A stretch of DNA of 64,000 nt from the NCBI GenBank assembly GCA_029339505.1, contig JAQISU010000081.1, positions 21,105,501-21,169,500 on the forward strand. Reading direction: 5' to 3'. The DNA is from Unio delphinus (lineage: Eukaryota; Mollusca; Bivalvia; Unionida; Unionidae). Both the position numbers and the translations under genes were made by a program. Below are positions 38,590 through 51,770 of this stretch, in pieces (position 1 is the first letter of the stretch; the number at the start of each line of letters is the position of its first letter). Below the pieces are notes generated by a model that was not told the DNA's origin, did not search any database, and was given only the letters and a program-made list of their open reading frames with translations.

Positions 38590-41362
38590 GCGAGCTCTGA
38601 TTGAGAATAATAATCTGATTAATATTATTCGGAGTGCTAAAAAAGAATTGCATGATGATGGTGCATCTCACGTATAGTCACGTATTCAAAATAATAAGCG
38701 ATGACAAAGTCATTGACGTTTTAATGAACGATGAGCGAGCGAAAACAATTATTTATTATCTTAACGATCAAAGATGTATTTTCAGAATAAAATGTATTGT
38801 GCAATCAGAAGCAGATTATACTGTGTGGATTAGCCGCGAATGAATGTGACCCTGTTTTTCATAACAGCTGTGTTCAGTCGGAAAAAATATCCAAACCATA
38901 AATGTTGACTGGGATTGATAAACCATTTTATTTACGAGCATACCCTGCTAACCGTGGTTCTTTATGGAATTTATCAGCTAAATGATAAACCTGAAATTAA
39001 TGAACTTGCTTCAATGAAATTTTCATCGTTGACAGATTCAGTGATAGATTGTGTAGCTGAGCGAGTAATATAACATTTTACAAACGCGATACGTGGAAAT
39101 TGATTAACAGACAAAAGACGTAAATATTAACCGACTGGTATGAATTAGTCAAAAATACCGGAACTACAATTAATGATGTATTTAAGTTAAGCAGAAATAA
39201 AAACAAAAAAAAGCCCTAAACTTCCCAATATCAGTAAAAACGATGAACTAAGAGATTTTATTCGAATCGAAATATAAATCGAAAGGAGCTTCAATATGTA
39301 GTATTGATCATAATGCGCACGCGTGGTCTAATGCAGTAACAATATTTCCACAAGATTGAACTGTAAGATTTTACACCACCCCGCACCCCATGAACTCTGG
39401 GAGAAATATGTTTGATTTTATTCACGAAATAAGTAAAAATTATCCTGTATCCGTATGGCTATTTGAAAGTGATCAAAACGACGATGAACTTATTAGACCA
39501 GATATACGTATTTGTATGAAAGAAAAAAGTAAGTTTGATCAATTTGTTTGACCTAACGGTGAAATATACCCGTTAGAATCTTTCCGCGAAATGATGAGAA
39601 ATCTCGGGCAGAAATTTGGCTTTTTCAACCGACAGTTGATAATATTGACGAGTTGCTAAACGAGTTCACCATTTTGTCAGTTGCAGTCCACGCTGTCTGA
39701 GAGAAAAATTCGTGGAAGCCAACACGCGATGATTTCGTCAGCTAAGCTACTGTGAATACGGACACGGTGGATTGTGGAACACTAAATACGATTATAAAGT
39801 TGTTACCTCGGTTGATATGGTTGCATGTTATCCAGGAGGTTTTTAATGGATGGAAGAACGTTCTGGATACTTTAAAAGATATGGACATCCCACGCATGCA
39901 CGAAATGACCAGAGTGGCGATTAATGGGACACAATCTGATTTTGATCTAACCGGATTCGCTCGTATCATTTCATTCGAAATCACTACTGGTCTTCACCCG
40001 ATCTGTTATGCTTAGTTTGGTAGACATTTCTCTGAGAAACACTGGGCTCCAATAGTTTTATTACATTATATGATTGATTGTAAAATACTGATATCGTTGA
40101 CAGTCAGTGAAGCAATCATATCGTATCGGAAGCAGACTGAAGTTTGGTTACCACACGATGATGACAACTCATTCAAAGATCTCTGTAGAAAAATAATCGG
40201 TAAATTTACTCAAGGTGGCGCATATGATCATAAGTGACATCATGCACGATTAATTTTAGGTGATGTTGAATACGATTTTATAATCGTAGATGCAGCAAAT
40301 AGATTTATATGTAAGCTGAGAAAATGCTTACTTGTCTAACGGAACACGATTTGGTACATTTGTTGGCTATATCGATGTCGTCTCTCCGCAATATATACAT
40401 CTAAGATCATCCATGCTCGCTTCTGTTTCTATAAATTTGCTATCTAAGATAAATAGATTCCCTGACACTGCAGTTAGAGTTGCAAAGGATTCATTTATAT
40501 CTAAAAAAATATTCAGAAGTAGTGATGCACCGAGGGGATTGTGGAGAATAAAATAAGAAAAGTTATATAATTATACTAAATCCGCAGATGCGGAACTCGA
40601 AGATACTTATCGTAGCAATCATATATCACAATTATCACCACAATTATATCTGATCCATTATCCAGACAAAAGACTGTTTATTCTAAATGGACCTGGTGGT
40701 CGCAATCAAAACAACCAGAGTGATCGAATTATTTAGACAGAATTCGGATTTAGTTGTCTTAACTCCTACCCAAAGACTCGCGAGAGAATGAAGAACGAGG
40801 TGTAAAGTCAAGTACGTATCACAGCTTTTCTTGGTACAAGGGAGATAAATGGACTACTCGTCGAATGGGTACGAAATATGTACCAGGAATAATAATTTGG
40901 GATAAAATATGCACAGTGTCGCTAGATATATTATACATATTTCTTGATTGATAATTGCTAAAGAATACGGCTGTGATAATGTGTGGCGATTACAGTCAAC
41001 TACCACCATTTGTTGGATTGTCTCAGCATGAATGGTTGTAGATTATTACGTGGAGATAACTGATGATCATAGAGCGCTTAATATAGAATTAAACGAGTTT
41101 TAGAAATTAATCAGAGAACAACAGACTAAAATTCAGTGCGAAACAATGCGCGAAATAATTTCAGAAACTTTCATAAATGATATTTGGAATAAATGGAGAC
41201 CAAACGATTTGTTTGTGGCAAGATGAAGATAGTTATGTTATAGACCAGCTGATTGATACACGACGACATAATATTGAAATTCCAGGAGAGTCAAGGCAAC
41301 AGAATATCGTATTGAATGATATTGTCATAGTTGATATCAATGCTGTCGAGGATGCACTACAC
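38590..41362 (+). pseudogene. PolB-SF1 helicase fusion remnant (copy C)
   Basis: A highly frameshifted homologue of the 1,296-residue protein. Recognisable parts: MNDERAKTIIYYL, GGLWNTKYDY, HARNDQSGD/EMTRVAIN region with SDFDLTGFARIISFE, KFTQGGAYD, VRVAKDS (motif C with the first Asp of ATDS changed to Lys-Asp), LTPTQRLARE region, MCGDYSQLPPFVG helicase motif, and DINAVEDAL where a hAT transposon interrupts it. It confirms that polymerase and helicase were fused in the ancestor. It lacks the repeat insertion present at 9047-9166. Confidence 0.88.
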
Positions 41363-44030
41363 CAGGGGTGGCGAACCTTTATTAGATCGCGTGCCAATAT
41401 TTTCAGTTTCAAAAATATAATTATTGCTGCGTGCCAAAGAGGCCTACCAGTGACGTAGCTATTCTGGCGGGGGTGTGGGGCAAAGCCCCAGCCAAAACTA
41501 AATGTGCTGACTTTATGCCGAAACGAAGTGTGATTTTTGAATGGTATTACATATATAATGCCATAATAAAATTACCATAAATAAATATAATTATACTCTA
41601 CTGTTTTATTTTAACCGGTACTACATACACCAGTAGCTGTTAAAAATGTTTTATTATGACAAAATAAAACTTAAAATAATAATTACAATATAAAGCGTTT
41701 ATTGTCATTTCATGACTTAAGCCTAGCTTACGATATAGGGGTCATAGACAAGTCAGTCAATCTGACTTTTGCTGCTGTGTGGTAGACGATAACATTTTGA
41801 TATATGGAGTATATTTTGTATTCTTCAAAGATACACAAGCTGCACTCAAATCATCAGCCAAGCAATTTCTGGTATTCAATTTTATGTAATTCATTGTTGA
41901 AAATAACGATTCACATGAGTAAGTAGACGAGAAAATTGACAAAATCGCCCTTGCTACTTTTATCAGAGAGTTGAAAGTTCCAGGCAGGTCATTCCAGACT
42001 TTGAGAACCTCATTTTCGGCCGATATCTGAGGTTATAATGATCCATTTAAGCGCTCACGTTCAATTATTTCTAGTCGCACTCGCAAGTCAACAAACGTTT
42101 GTTTCCAAATTGCACTGGACTGTAACTCAACAAGTTGCATTTCAAAATAGTGTAATTCCATCGAAGAAAACATGTCCAAATCGATTGTATCTGGATATTT
42201 TATAAATTTTGCAGTGTCTTCGAATTTTTTGAACTGCTCAAAACGCGACGCAAATTGTTCAAGAGTTGCATCAATTATCTCGAAAAATAGCCTCATCTGA
42301 GAATCTTTGACAACAGTTTCTTGAATTTCTAGATCAGCATAAAATTTTTCAAGTTTCTTAAAATAGTGAAACTTCTCTTTCTCTAGATCACGTTTGTAAA
42401 TCTTCGGCTTCTTTTTAAATGCTTTCACAATCTCAAATGCCTCATCAACCGTTTTTCCGCTCCCTTGCAATTTAGTATTAAGTTCATTTAGATGTAATGA
42501 ACAATCTGTAAAGAACATTAGTCTGCTGTACCAGTCAACATCAGTTAATTCTGAACATTCTGTTTGTTATCATCCATAACATTCAAATTTCGTCAAGGCA
42601 TTCAACAAAACGTTCCAAAACCCGAACTCTACTAAGCCAACGTACATTATTATACATTAGTAAACCAGAGTAAGCTGATTGAACTTCATTTAACAGCTGT
42701 GCAAATTTTGTGTTATTTAAAGCACGTGCAGTAATGAAATTTACAGTTTTTGTGGCACATTGCATAATGACCTCAAGTTCCTTTAAGCCGGATTTTGCAC
42801 ATAGGGCTTCCTGGTGAACAATGCAGTGAAAGGTTAACAGTGGGTGCCCAACATGTCTTGTGAATAATGTAACAAAACATGTGTCTTTTCCAGTCATGCT
42901 TGGAGCACCATCAATTGTTACAGAAACTATTTTGGTTATATCTACACCTGCATTTCTAAGTTCAGTCACAACAGTTTCACATAAATCTGCACCTGTTGTT
43001 GTTGTCGATAAAGTTGATAATTTTATTGTTTCTTCATGCCTTTCGTTATCTTTGTGATATCTAGCAATGATGGCCAACCTATCGGACCATGTCACGTCAG
43101 TACTTTCATCAAGGCAAATAGAGTAGGCGTGACATGAATTCATATCCTTTTTTACTTGTTCTTCAATATTAGCATTCAATGTAATAACTCTCTCTTTGAC
43201 CGTATTTCGACTAATTGGCAAATCCTTTATTCTCTGAATAATTTTGTCTTTATTTTGAAAGTCTTCAAACAAATAAGATGCACATTCTAACCATGATTCC
43301 TTTATATAATCACCATCGCTGAAAGGCTTGCCATGCCTAGCTATGATTTTTGAAACTTCAAAACTCGCAGCCACTAAATTAGATGTACTGTTAACAAGCT
43401 TGGAAAAAGAACTGGTTTGTAAGGTGTTTTTTTTTTATCTCACGCGATATATGTTCTTTTCATCTTCGCTTTTGCCAAGAAGCCAGCCGTGATTGCTCTC
43501 ATAATGACGTTTAACTGAATACGTTCGACAAACAACACTTTCCGAACACATGACACAAAAGGCCCTATTCTGTTTGTTGATCATTCCATATCGTTAAGTC
43601 CACCACTCTTGCAAATCTCTGCCACTTCCTTCTTTAGCAAGCTTAGTCTTCTTTGGCTTCGACAACGACATTTTAGGCTTATATTTAAAAGATTATTTGT
43701 AATAATTTTCAAAATCAACAACATGGCAGACCAGAGCTAGCGAGATCTCGTTCAAAATACGAAGGTATCTTGTTTAAAATTTATTGTGCACCCGCGCACC
43801 CTAGCGAAAACAGTAAGTCATTAAATTATATGTACAAAATAAGATTGAATAGGATAGGGTAGGTCGATAGGACTTCTTCTAAAATATGTTTACAGTAGCA
43901 ATTATACTAAATTGAGATTTCAGTGATTTAGCAAGATGAATAATTTGTTTCATATCAGCATAATGACGTGCCACGCACAATCATCTCACGTGCCACTTTG
44001 CGCACTCGTGTGATTGGTTCGCCACCCCTG
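41363..44030 (-). mobile_element. hAT-superfamily DNA transposon
   Basis: Terminal inverted repeats CAGGGGTGGCGAACC (41363-41377) and GGTTCGCCACCCCTG (44016-44030) enclose a decayed hAT transposase on the minus strand. It interrupts the polymerase remnant of copy C, so it is younger than that copy. The expected 8-bp target duplication is not visible (flanks CACTACAC and CAAATAGC). Confidence 0.92.
41757..43671 (-). pseudogene. hAT transposase (BED finger, GTF2IRD2/ZBED5-like), inactivated
   Basis: From ATG 43671: a BED-type finger (FCVMCSESVV...YSVKRHYESNH), then the catalytic region with CLDESTDVTWSDRL and TIDGAPSMTGKD, a CIVHQEALCAK segment and, at the C-terminus, the dimerisation motif STYSCESLFSTMNYIK...LKNTKY. 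Stops at about 43596 and 43430 and breaks between 42583 and 42518 and before 41942 split it into pieces. Related proteins are domesticated in vertebrates; here it is a dead transposase. Confidence 0.9.
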
Positions 44031-44434
44031 CAAATAGCCAGTACAGTGACGTCACCCACCTGTTCCATTCCTATTGTCCCTCTACAGTCCCAATACCTTT
44101 TTGTCCCTCTTTACTCCCACCGATGCTAAAATCCCCTATGTTGAATTCCACATGTCCCTACGGTATAACCCCCTATTATTCCTTATATGCCTTCATTTGC
44201 CCTACAGTATCCCACATCACTACTGTCGTACGCTAGTCTTTGATTGTTCGGAATTACTGAACTGCATGAGTTGACGTTCAGTCAGTAATTATTTATTTGG
44301 ACCTCTTGTGATCTAATCTTGTTTTAGTGGGTTTTTCGTTCCGCATATTTGATTTGAACTGAAGCCTTTTAATTTGACCAGGAGTCAGTATGACACTAAC
44401 ATGATGATATGGCATAATATCATGAGAGATTTAA

Positions 44435-45700
44435 TTACATGTTTTCAATTGATGCGTCAATAATTCTCAATCGTCCACCAACACCTGCAAGCAATCTCAT
44501 TTTCTTAAGTGTTCCAGTGAAAACTAATAGATCAGATAGTGTTGTAGAATCTAGCTGTGAAGTTTGTAGACCAGAACCAATATTTTGATCACATCTCATG
44601 AATGTCATCTAACGATGATATGCACATGCTACATGATTATTATCAAAATTCAATAACACATCTTTGGATGATTAATCTTTTGATGTCCATTCATTCTCAG
44701 TGAAACTTCAGGAACACAGAGTTTGTCAGATATCATTATGTTATGATTCTGTGAGTTTACTCGTGCAGTATGTTGGAAAGTAACAAATATATGTCACTGT
44801 GCAGTTACACCTTGCTGTGATGCTATCTGCCATAAACCATTAGTGTTACTTTGAACACTATCTGTGGTCATTGTCAACCATGATAATGTTGCTTTACAAC
44901 CTTGCTCCATTAAGGATAATAACTGTTGTTCATCAAGTGATGGTATCATTGTTGCCATCCACATGTTTTGTTATTACTACTTTACCAACAGCTTTTGCTG
45001 CTGTATGTTGCCAGATTGCATCCTCATCATCATCAGTAGCTTTTCTTACAAGTGCAACATTATATTTAGCTCCGAAATTAACTTTTGTATCCTTTCTACA
45101 AAATACAAAGATATGAAACAATGGAATTGCACATGAAAACATTCTGTGATTACTTTTTAACATTGGCTGACCTGCTGTGAACCCTAAATTCAACTCTGGA
45201 GTAACGCTAATAATCATTTTGCAATATCAACGTCAGTGTTTCTTGGTCGCCTCATATCGTACTGTTCATTGTCAGGATAGTTAGAAGTGCCTCTAGCATA
45301 CTTCACTGATGGACCAACTGATGATGAGTAATCATCAGAATATCTAATCTATCCAGACCTAATATCGTTGTAGCAACATCAACATCTTTCTGAACTGATT
45401 CGGTATTTCTTCCATCAATGATATATGCAGCACTGTCGAAGAAAACTATAAGCCATTATTAACAAAACCAGCACTAAAATTAGCATCAATACACAGTATT
45501 AACAGCTTTCAGAATTTCACCTTCTACTTCAATAAATACTTCAGATGGCAAGATATACATGTATCTGCTTGTAATCTAAACTTGATTTGTTCATGCTGAT
45601 TTGGCTTTCATGCATCATAATATTGATAACTGCACAAAGATTCATCCTTGAGAACTGACACATCTATGTCAAATGCTGGATCCGATACATGCTTGAACAT
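44435..45700 (-). pseudogene. Major capsid protein, full-length pseudogene
   Basis: Starts with an ATG at 45700 (FKHVSDPAFDIDVSVLKDES, compare FKRTADPALDMEAP) and ends near 44435 with GVGGRLRIIDASIENM. A central open part reads SCAIPLFHIFVFCRKDTKVN and ALVRKATDDDEDAIW. Many stops and frameshifts. It is about as long as the intact capsid gene. Confidence 0.9.
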
Positions 45701-45779
45701 TTTATTATATGTGTTATCATCTAACAGGAAGACAACTTCCTGCTATCAGACTAGCAGTTATATATTTTTTTCTGACATG

Positions 45780-46060
45780 GGTACACCAGGCATATCTGCT
45801 AGTTTGTTTATTGATTTATTATTTTATCAACAGTAGCAGGCATAATTTCAGTGCGGAGTAGTTTTACAGGCTGCATTTTTTTGTCGTATTGATCGTGCTA
45901 GTCTATCCTTGATTATTGAGACTGCTTTGCTGGCAACATCACCAATATCATTAGCATAAACAACATCCATAGATTGTATTGCCAGTTGCTTTGTAATCAG
46001 TATTTATTTTGGGGCTATTCTTCTAAATATTCCCAGAATGTATCACCCTGATAATTACAA
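45780..46060 (-). pseudogene. Remnant of the 160-aa basic virion protein
   Basis: The minus strand reads NDIGDVASKAVSIIKDRLAR and, later, an IMPATVDKIIN-like segment (MPAKISKVINN in the intact protein). It is immediately upstream of the capsid pseudogene as in the intact element. Confidence 0.7.
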
Positions 46061-46119
46061 GTCCACACTGTGCAATATGTATGATCATCTTATTTTCGTC
46101 ATTGTATATAATTGCATAC

Positions 46120-46330
46120 CTCAATCGCTGTGGTAATCGTCCATGATTTCATCAATAATGATTTCTGGAGAATTATTACGGCTCATCTTCCGTCAATCAG
46201 AATTTCTAGTCTGTCCATGTCAGCAAGGACGTTTCACGGACAGAGTTTATCAAGGCCACCATTAGACAAACCACTCCAGTTATTTTGCTGTTTACTGGTT
46301 TTTGTAGATTCATATCAATTTTCTTCTTAA
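46120..46330 (-). pseudogene. Remnant of the 350-aa virion-module protein (C-terminal part)
   Basis: The minus strand reads VLADMDRLEILIDGR, matching ILSDISRLEVLIGGKR of the intact protein. Order and strand agree with the neighbouring remnants. Only the C-terminal part is recognisable. Confidence 0.6.
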
Positions 46331-46339
46331 GAAGTTCTT

Positions 46340-47086
46340 GTGGCTTTTATTGCTACTTATATTGCTACTATGTTCTTGTTTTACTGGTTGCTATAGTTTA
46401 TATAATTCTAGTAGTAGGGAGTTAAAGGGATTCTAGTGCAATTCCATACGTTTCCATCCTGCGCTAGTAATAAAACCTTGTTTTCTTATTCTGAGCCCTT
46501 CACGCAAACACATAAAACACTGTTTCATCGTGCAAACACGATGTAAATAAGAGCCAAAATAGTTTAATCAGCCTACTACGATACTCGTCATCGCTATTAC
46601 CTTTAAAATAATGTAGCGGAGATAAAGAAAAATATAAGAAAATTTTTTTCCATGCGAAACAATAGTTTCATAGAAATGTTTTTAGCGATAATCAGGTGTA
46701 ATCTGGTGACTTAAAAGGCTAATACAAATAAAAAGAGAAATTAAGTTGTATGGTAAAATAACACTATACTAACATATAGAAAATAGACTTTCAATTTCAA
46801 GAATAAAACAACAAGCTTTCAATAATGAATTTGAGCAGTAGGATAGTAGCTCAGATTTTAGTTTTTGCATACTAGTTTAATATATAAAAAAAATGATTTT
46901 ATTTTACCGTTTTAAGCCCTCTACGGAAAATTAAAATATAATGCGGTTATCAGACTATGGTTTTATAATGGCCTAGCGCTAGCGTATTTATTCCGTTAGC
47001 GCAATATCGTTTATCATCGAAGTTGACCAGTCCAGCCTTACAAATTCGCTCCGTTGTTAATTGATGATGAGTAGATCTTATCGCGG
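46340..47086. other. AT-rich spacer without recognised genes
   Basis: No coding or repeat feature identified between two unrelated Polinton remnants. Confidence 0.55.
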
Positions 47087-50000
47087 TCATCTCCGTGGTG
47101 TGGTTTTTTCCTCTCCGGATATAACAGAACGATATAAATCGTGTGGGAAATTCTTTTTCACGACTGGTTTCTTTACACCCATTGCCTTCATCATACTTTT
47201 TGACCTGTTATACGATACGCTAGCACCGACTTCATCTTAGGACGAAGCCCGACAAACTCTTCCATGGGCTCAAAACACAACTCATCTTTGAATCTCCCGA
47301 TAACTTTTTTATTTGAGTTGTCGCTGAATTTTCCTTTGACGTCTGAAAGATCAAACAGTTCACGATGGTTATAAATATCCTTATACAAATCATCATCGCA
47401 GTCTTCACCGGGAACTTCATATAACAGCGAATCAGTATAGGAGAATAACAGTTTTGCGCCGGGACATTTCTGTCTAACAAACCGTAGTGAAAGTCGTACA
47501 TTAGCCATTTTGAGATATCTAACATGGAAGCTCCAACGTAAATAGGCTTGTCAAGTAGAATGTCGTTCACGTGTTTGAACACAATAACAAGTTCATCACG
47601 AATCGGAATTCTACCAGCGAATGTTTCCGAGGCAACTAGTTTAGAAAACCGTTTTGTACTTCCGTTAACTAGTTCAATATTACACCTGTTGCGTATATTC
47701 TCCATAGTTTTGCCAAATACAGAATTATTTTGGAGCTTATAGAAATCTTTTTCAAAATCGTTAGTTGCCTTAACTCTCATGTCGGTGTTGAATTTTATAT
47801 AACCAGCCAGCCATCTAGACTGTTCCATACATAGTGCACGATGAATTTTCGTTATGACAGGTCCAGCTTTGACAACTTGATGTAATATCCGATAATGACA
47901 GATATATCCTTTTTTCGGTAACACATTTGGGACTAGTTTAGGAACAGCGCATGGTTTACCCTTCCTGGAAGTCAACTGTTTAGCAGATAACAGCGAATCG
48001 GGAATGATCATCTTTTCAGGTAAATAAGGATAATCGTTATGCGTGTCATGCAAGTGTTCAGGATACACCGCGTCAAACTCAACATAATACGTAAAATCTG
48101 CCTTAGAAAGATCCTTCGTCATATTTTGAGTTACATCTGAGAAATAACTCTTCACTTTCCCATCCGGAGCCCTTCCATTGCATCTTCTCTGACATGGCAC
48201 AACCAGTTATTGGCGTCGAGATACACTAAATAAGTTACAGGTTTAGTCGCGTCAAAATCGGGTAAATATTTATTATTCGCGCGTGCAAACTTCTTCATAA
48301 TGACAATGATCCCGCCACGTGTGTCATTTTCAAAAAAATGTGAACTTGTTCGGATCTGTTATCAGCTCGAGTTGGATTTTTAAATACTTCATCATAGAGT
48401 CCCATGAGAGACCTGGCGATGAAAAGTGCCAACAAAGATCTAGATTATATCCTTCGATACTGCTATCTCGGAAAGCTTTGAAGACGTCATCGAGGAGAAA
48501 TACATCCTGAGTCAAATACAAGTCAAGATAATCGCCGATTGACGCGCATGAGAATTCTTTGAAAATGTTAATCGCATGGTTATATTCGTCTGCGGAAACA
48601 TTTCCGTTTGATAACTTAAAATAAAATTTGTCATGGCTGGGTAGTGAAGTTTCATCGAGTTTTTCAAATCCATCGAGATACTCATACGGAAAGATTCCTT
48701 TAGTCTTCATCGAGTTGACTTTATCTGCGAAGTGTTCTGTCAACGAGGGAAAGTTAGAACAGTTCTTCGTTAACTGATCTAACGACAAGGGCATAAATTG
48801 AACACTGTCTAAGAATCTCAATTTACATCCGATGGTTAACGACATGAACGTTCCAGTGTTCGTCGGAATGCCTTCTATGGCGCAATTCCCAATAAGCTTT
48901 TTAACCGCTGGATCTGCCAATGCGGAGATAATAAAATGGCTGGCACAACCGCGGAAATTGTGTGCGACAACTGGTATGAACGTTTGTTTGAACTTTTCAG
49001 CGCAACAGTTGTGAGCGGCTCCACGATAATTCCCATTTATCTTACAATATTCGACGACCTTTCTGAGGGCGTCATCGCCACCGTAAAATTGATCTTCGCA
49101 TATATGACAAATCTCTGCAGAGTCATATCAAGTTGTTGTTCTGAGGTCAACGATGACAACTCTGCTGACGCTCTATTTAAGATCTTGTTAGCCTCCTCGA
49201 ATAAGTTTTTCAAGAGCCAGACAACAGGATCTTCCTCAGAAATATTTCGTCGGCGATATAACTTTACCGGGGATGACAACGATGGTTTCATACAGGAAAC
49301 TTTATACGCGACTGAAAGATCAACGTGTTTATGAGTCTTAGTAGTACAGCGAGATGACGCGCTGTGTTCAGCCTGCTCTATTGGAACATGTATAGCTTCG
49401 AAGTCATATACAATTGTATATGGGATAACAAACATCTTGCGGTGGTTTATAAATTTCAAGATGTTATTTTCCGGTTTAGGGAACGAAGTTCTCTGATTGT
49501 GTATACATTATCGGGAATGAGTAATTAACTCAGTTTGTTCCTGGAAACCCCAAAGGCATTTCACACAGAAGTAATGTTTCGTTTTATGACACGAAAATTG
49601 TTTACGTGCGAGACCACTGAAATTCTTTATCTAGGAGAAGTGTTTCTTATAATAGAGTAAATTTATTGCCTTCTTGTTGGCGGTTTTTGTTAGTCTCAGC
49701 GGAAATAGCTTTTCAGTCTTGTCGAGCCCAAATACGTTTATAACACCGAGGATCAATATTAGAATTATTTTTTTCGAGATATTTTTTTTTCTCTCGTGTT
49801 CGCGATATATACTTACCCGGTTAATATCCTTTTCAACCGGGGTTATCGCCGATAGGACTCTCCAGATCAAACATTTATTGTCGTCGGATACAACATTTAT
49901 GCAACAGTGTGATAATTTAATCGATTTAGGAAGTTCGACAACTTTTCCAATGCAGAGAGGGTCATACTTAAAAACATGGAACTAAACTCGTCCAAGTTTG

Positions 50001-50672
50001 TCAAACATCCAGCCTGATCCAACGCCGGTATAATTTTCCACCGCAGCGGAGTATTCATTATATATCTCTCTGGCGGTTTTTGAGATATTATCATCGCGAA
50101 GTACAATTCTAGGCTGTTGGTGTAAGTTCACCGTAGTAGTCTTATTGTCATCAATCGCAGAGATAGAATGCACCTGAAAATCCGCGATAAGTTTTATTCG
50201 AGGATTATCTTCTAGGATAAACTTCAAGATGAATTTAAGGTTTTTACCAAAACTGCTATATGGGATCCACTCGTAAAGTTTGTCATAGCCCTCTAGTGCA
50301 GATCGAGTGATGATTAAATTAAGTTTCTCTTGGCGAATTATTTCGAGTTCTTCTTTTATCTCTGAAATACTTTTCCGCGAGGAGATTTCCCGGTTAGCGA
50401 TTTATACTCTTCATGGAGGATTTCCTCGTCGTTATTTAAAGGCTTTTTTTTTTCACTCGAGGAAGTGGTATTTGAGCAAATGTTTCCTTGAAACGTAGTT
50501 TATGTTCCAACAAAGATAACTCTTCAACCTGCCTGCGAAGAAGTTCAAGTTGCACGTTAGATCTAGGGTATTTAAATGTTTTGCCTGTAAGCTGGAAATA
50601 CTTGTTTAACAATGATGTGACAATTATGTGACGTGAGTTTTTCGTCTTTGTCATCTCTATAATATTATACAC
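47087..50672 (-). pseudogene. Classical (DNA_pol_B_2-type) Polinton DNA polymerase, decayed
   Basis: The minus strand carries, in order with frameshifts: MTKTKNSRHIIVTSLLNKYF start; GSGWMFDKLG; NKCLIWRVLSAI; exonuclease motifs VYDFEAIHVP and LDLYLTQDVFLLDDVF; YLDANN (motif A, incomplete); YKLQNNSVFGKTMENIRNR (motif B); FSYTDSLLYEV (motif C); and the terminal KMKSVLAYRITG. This is the protein-primed PolB usual in Polintons and quite unlike the PolB-helicase of the intact element. At least six frame breaks. Confidence 0.92.
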
Positions 50673-50777
50673 ATCTTTAAAAGAGTATAAAATTTATATT
50701 TTATCGCAAATGTATATTCAGACAAAAGTAAAAGAATTATAAAGAAAAAATTCTATTTAAATCTAACTGAATTATAC

Positions 50778-51117
50778 ATGCGATTTCAAATTGGACAACA
50801 ACTGTGTAAATGGCTCCCAGTTGGCGTTATAGAACCGTGCGGAAAAACGTGTAACAACGAGTACTGTGGGGTTCACCAGTACCAAATAAGAAAGAACCCA
50901 ACGCGGGTCCACGACCATGTCTTGGGTGTCAACGAGGAGTAAAAGGACCATATCAGTTATGTGGGAAATGTGGCGGAAGACACTATCGTGCAATAATGTC
51001 GTATTATTACACTCGTTCACCTAAATATTTTACCCGACGAGAACAACCACCCACCATAGAAGAGTTCCTCTGTGGAAAATTAATTGGTGAACCCGTCAAA
51101 GATGTTATAGCAGTTTA
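50778..51117 (+). pseudogene. Cys-rich Zn-ribbon gene homologous to 9674 (copy D), one frameshift
   Basis: From ATG 50778: EPCGKTCNNEYCGVHQYQ, then after a frame change near 50910, CLGCQRGVKGPYQLCGKCGG and HYRAIMSYYY. It matches the intact protein (CNKSC...FCGYH, CLQCGVGVRGKSQLCLACGG). It is divergent from the classical polymerase pseudogene, mirroring the intact layout. Confidence 0.85.
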
Positions 51118-51148
51118 ATTAGATAAAAATATAATTTTCTAATAAAAT

Positions 51149-51411
51149 ATGTCATATGCTATTCTAAGCGAGGAACAAATAGCTGAATTAATCAGTCAAT
51201 ATAAAAAGATATCATTGACCTCAAATGCAAAGCTAAAACATAAGAACGATAGACTGACAATAACTGAAAATGTAAAATATGGAAGTAAAAGGAAATCTTT
51301 CCCGAGATTTCAAAATCGAAATGAATACGCGAGAACACGATTGCAATATAAGTATTATCTAGACAAAATTAAATATGTAACGATGATCAAGTGTGAAAGT
51401 GTTACCTGGTA
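51149..51411 (+). CDS. Uncharacterised small basic protein (87 aa), tandem paralogue 1
   Basis: An open frame from ATG 51149 containing [28 protein letters not shown] similar sequence follows in 51590-51750. Basic and helical; no family recognised. It probably belongs to copy D, next to the Zn-ribbon gene. Confidence 0.45.
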
Positions 51412-51769
<358 letters not shown>

Positions 51770-51770
<1 letters not shown>

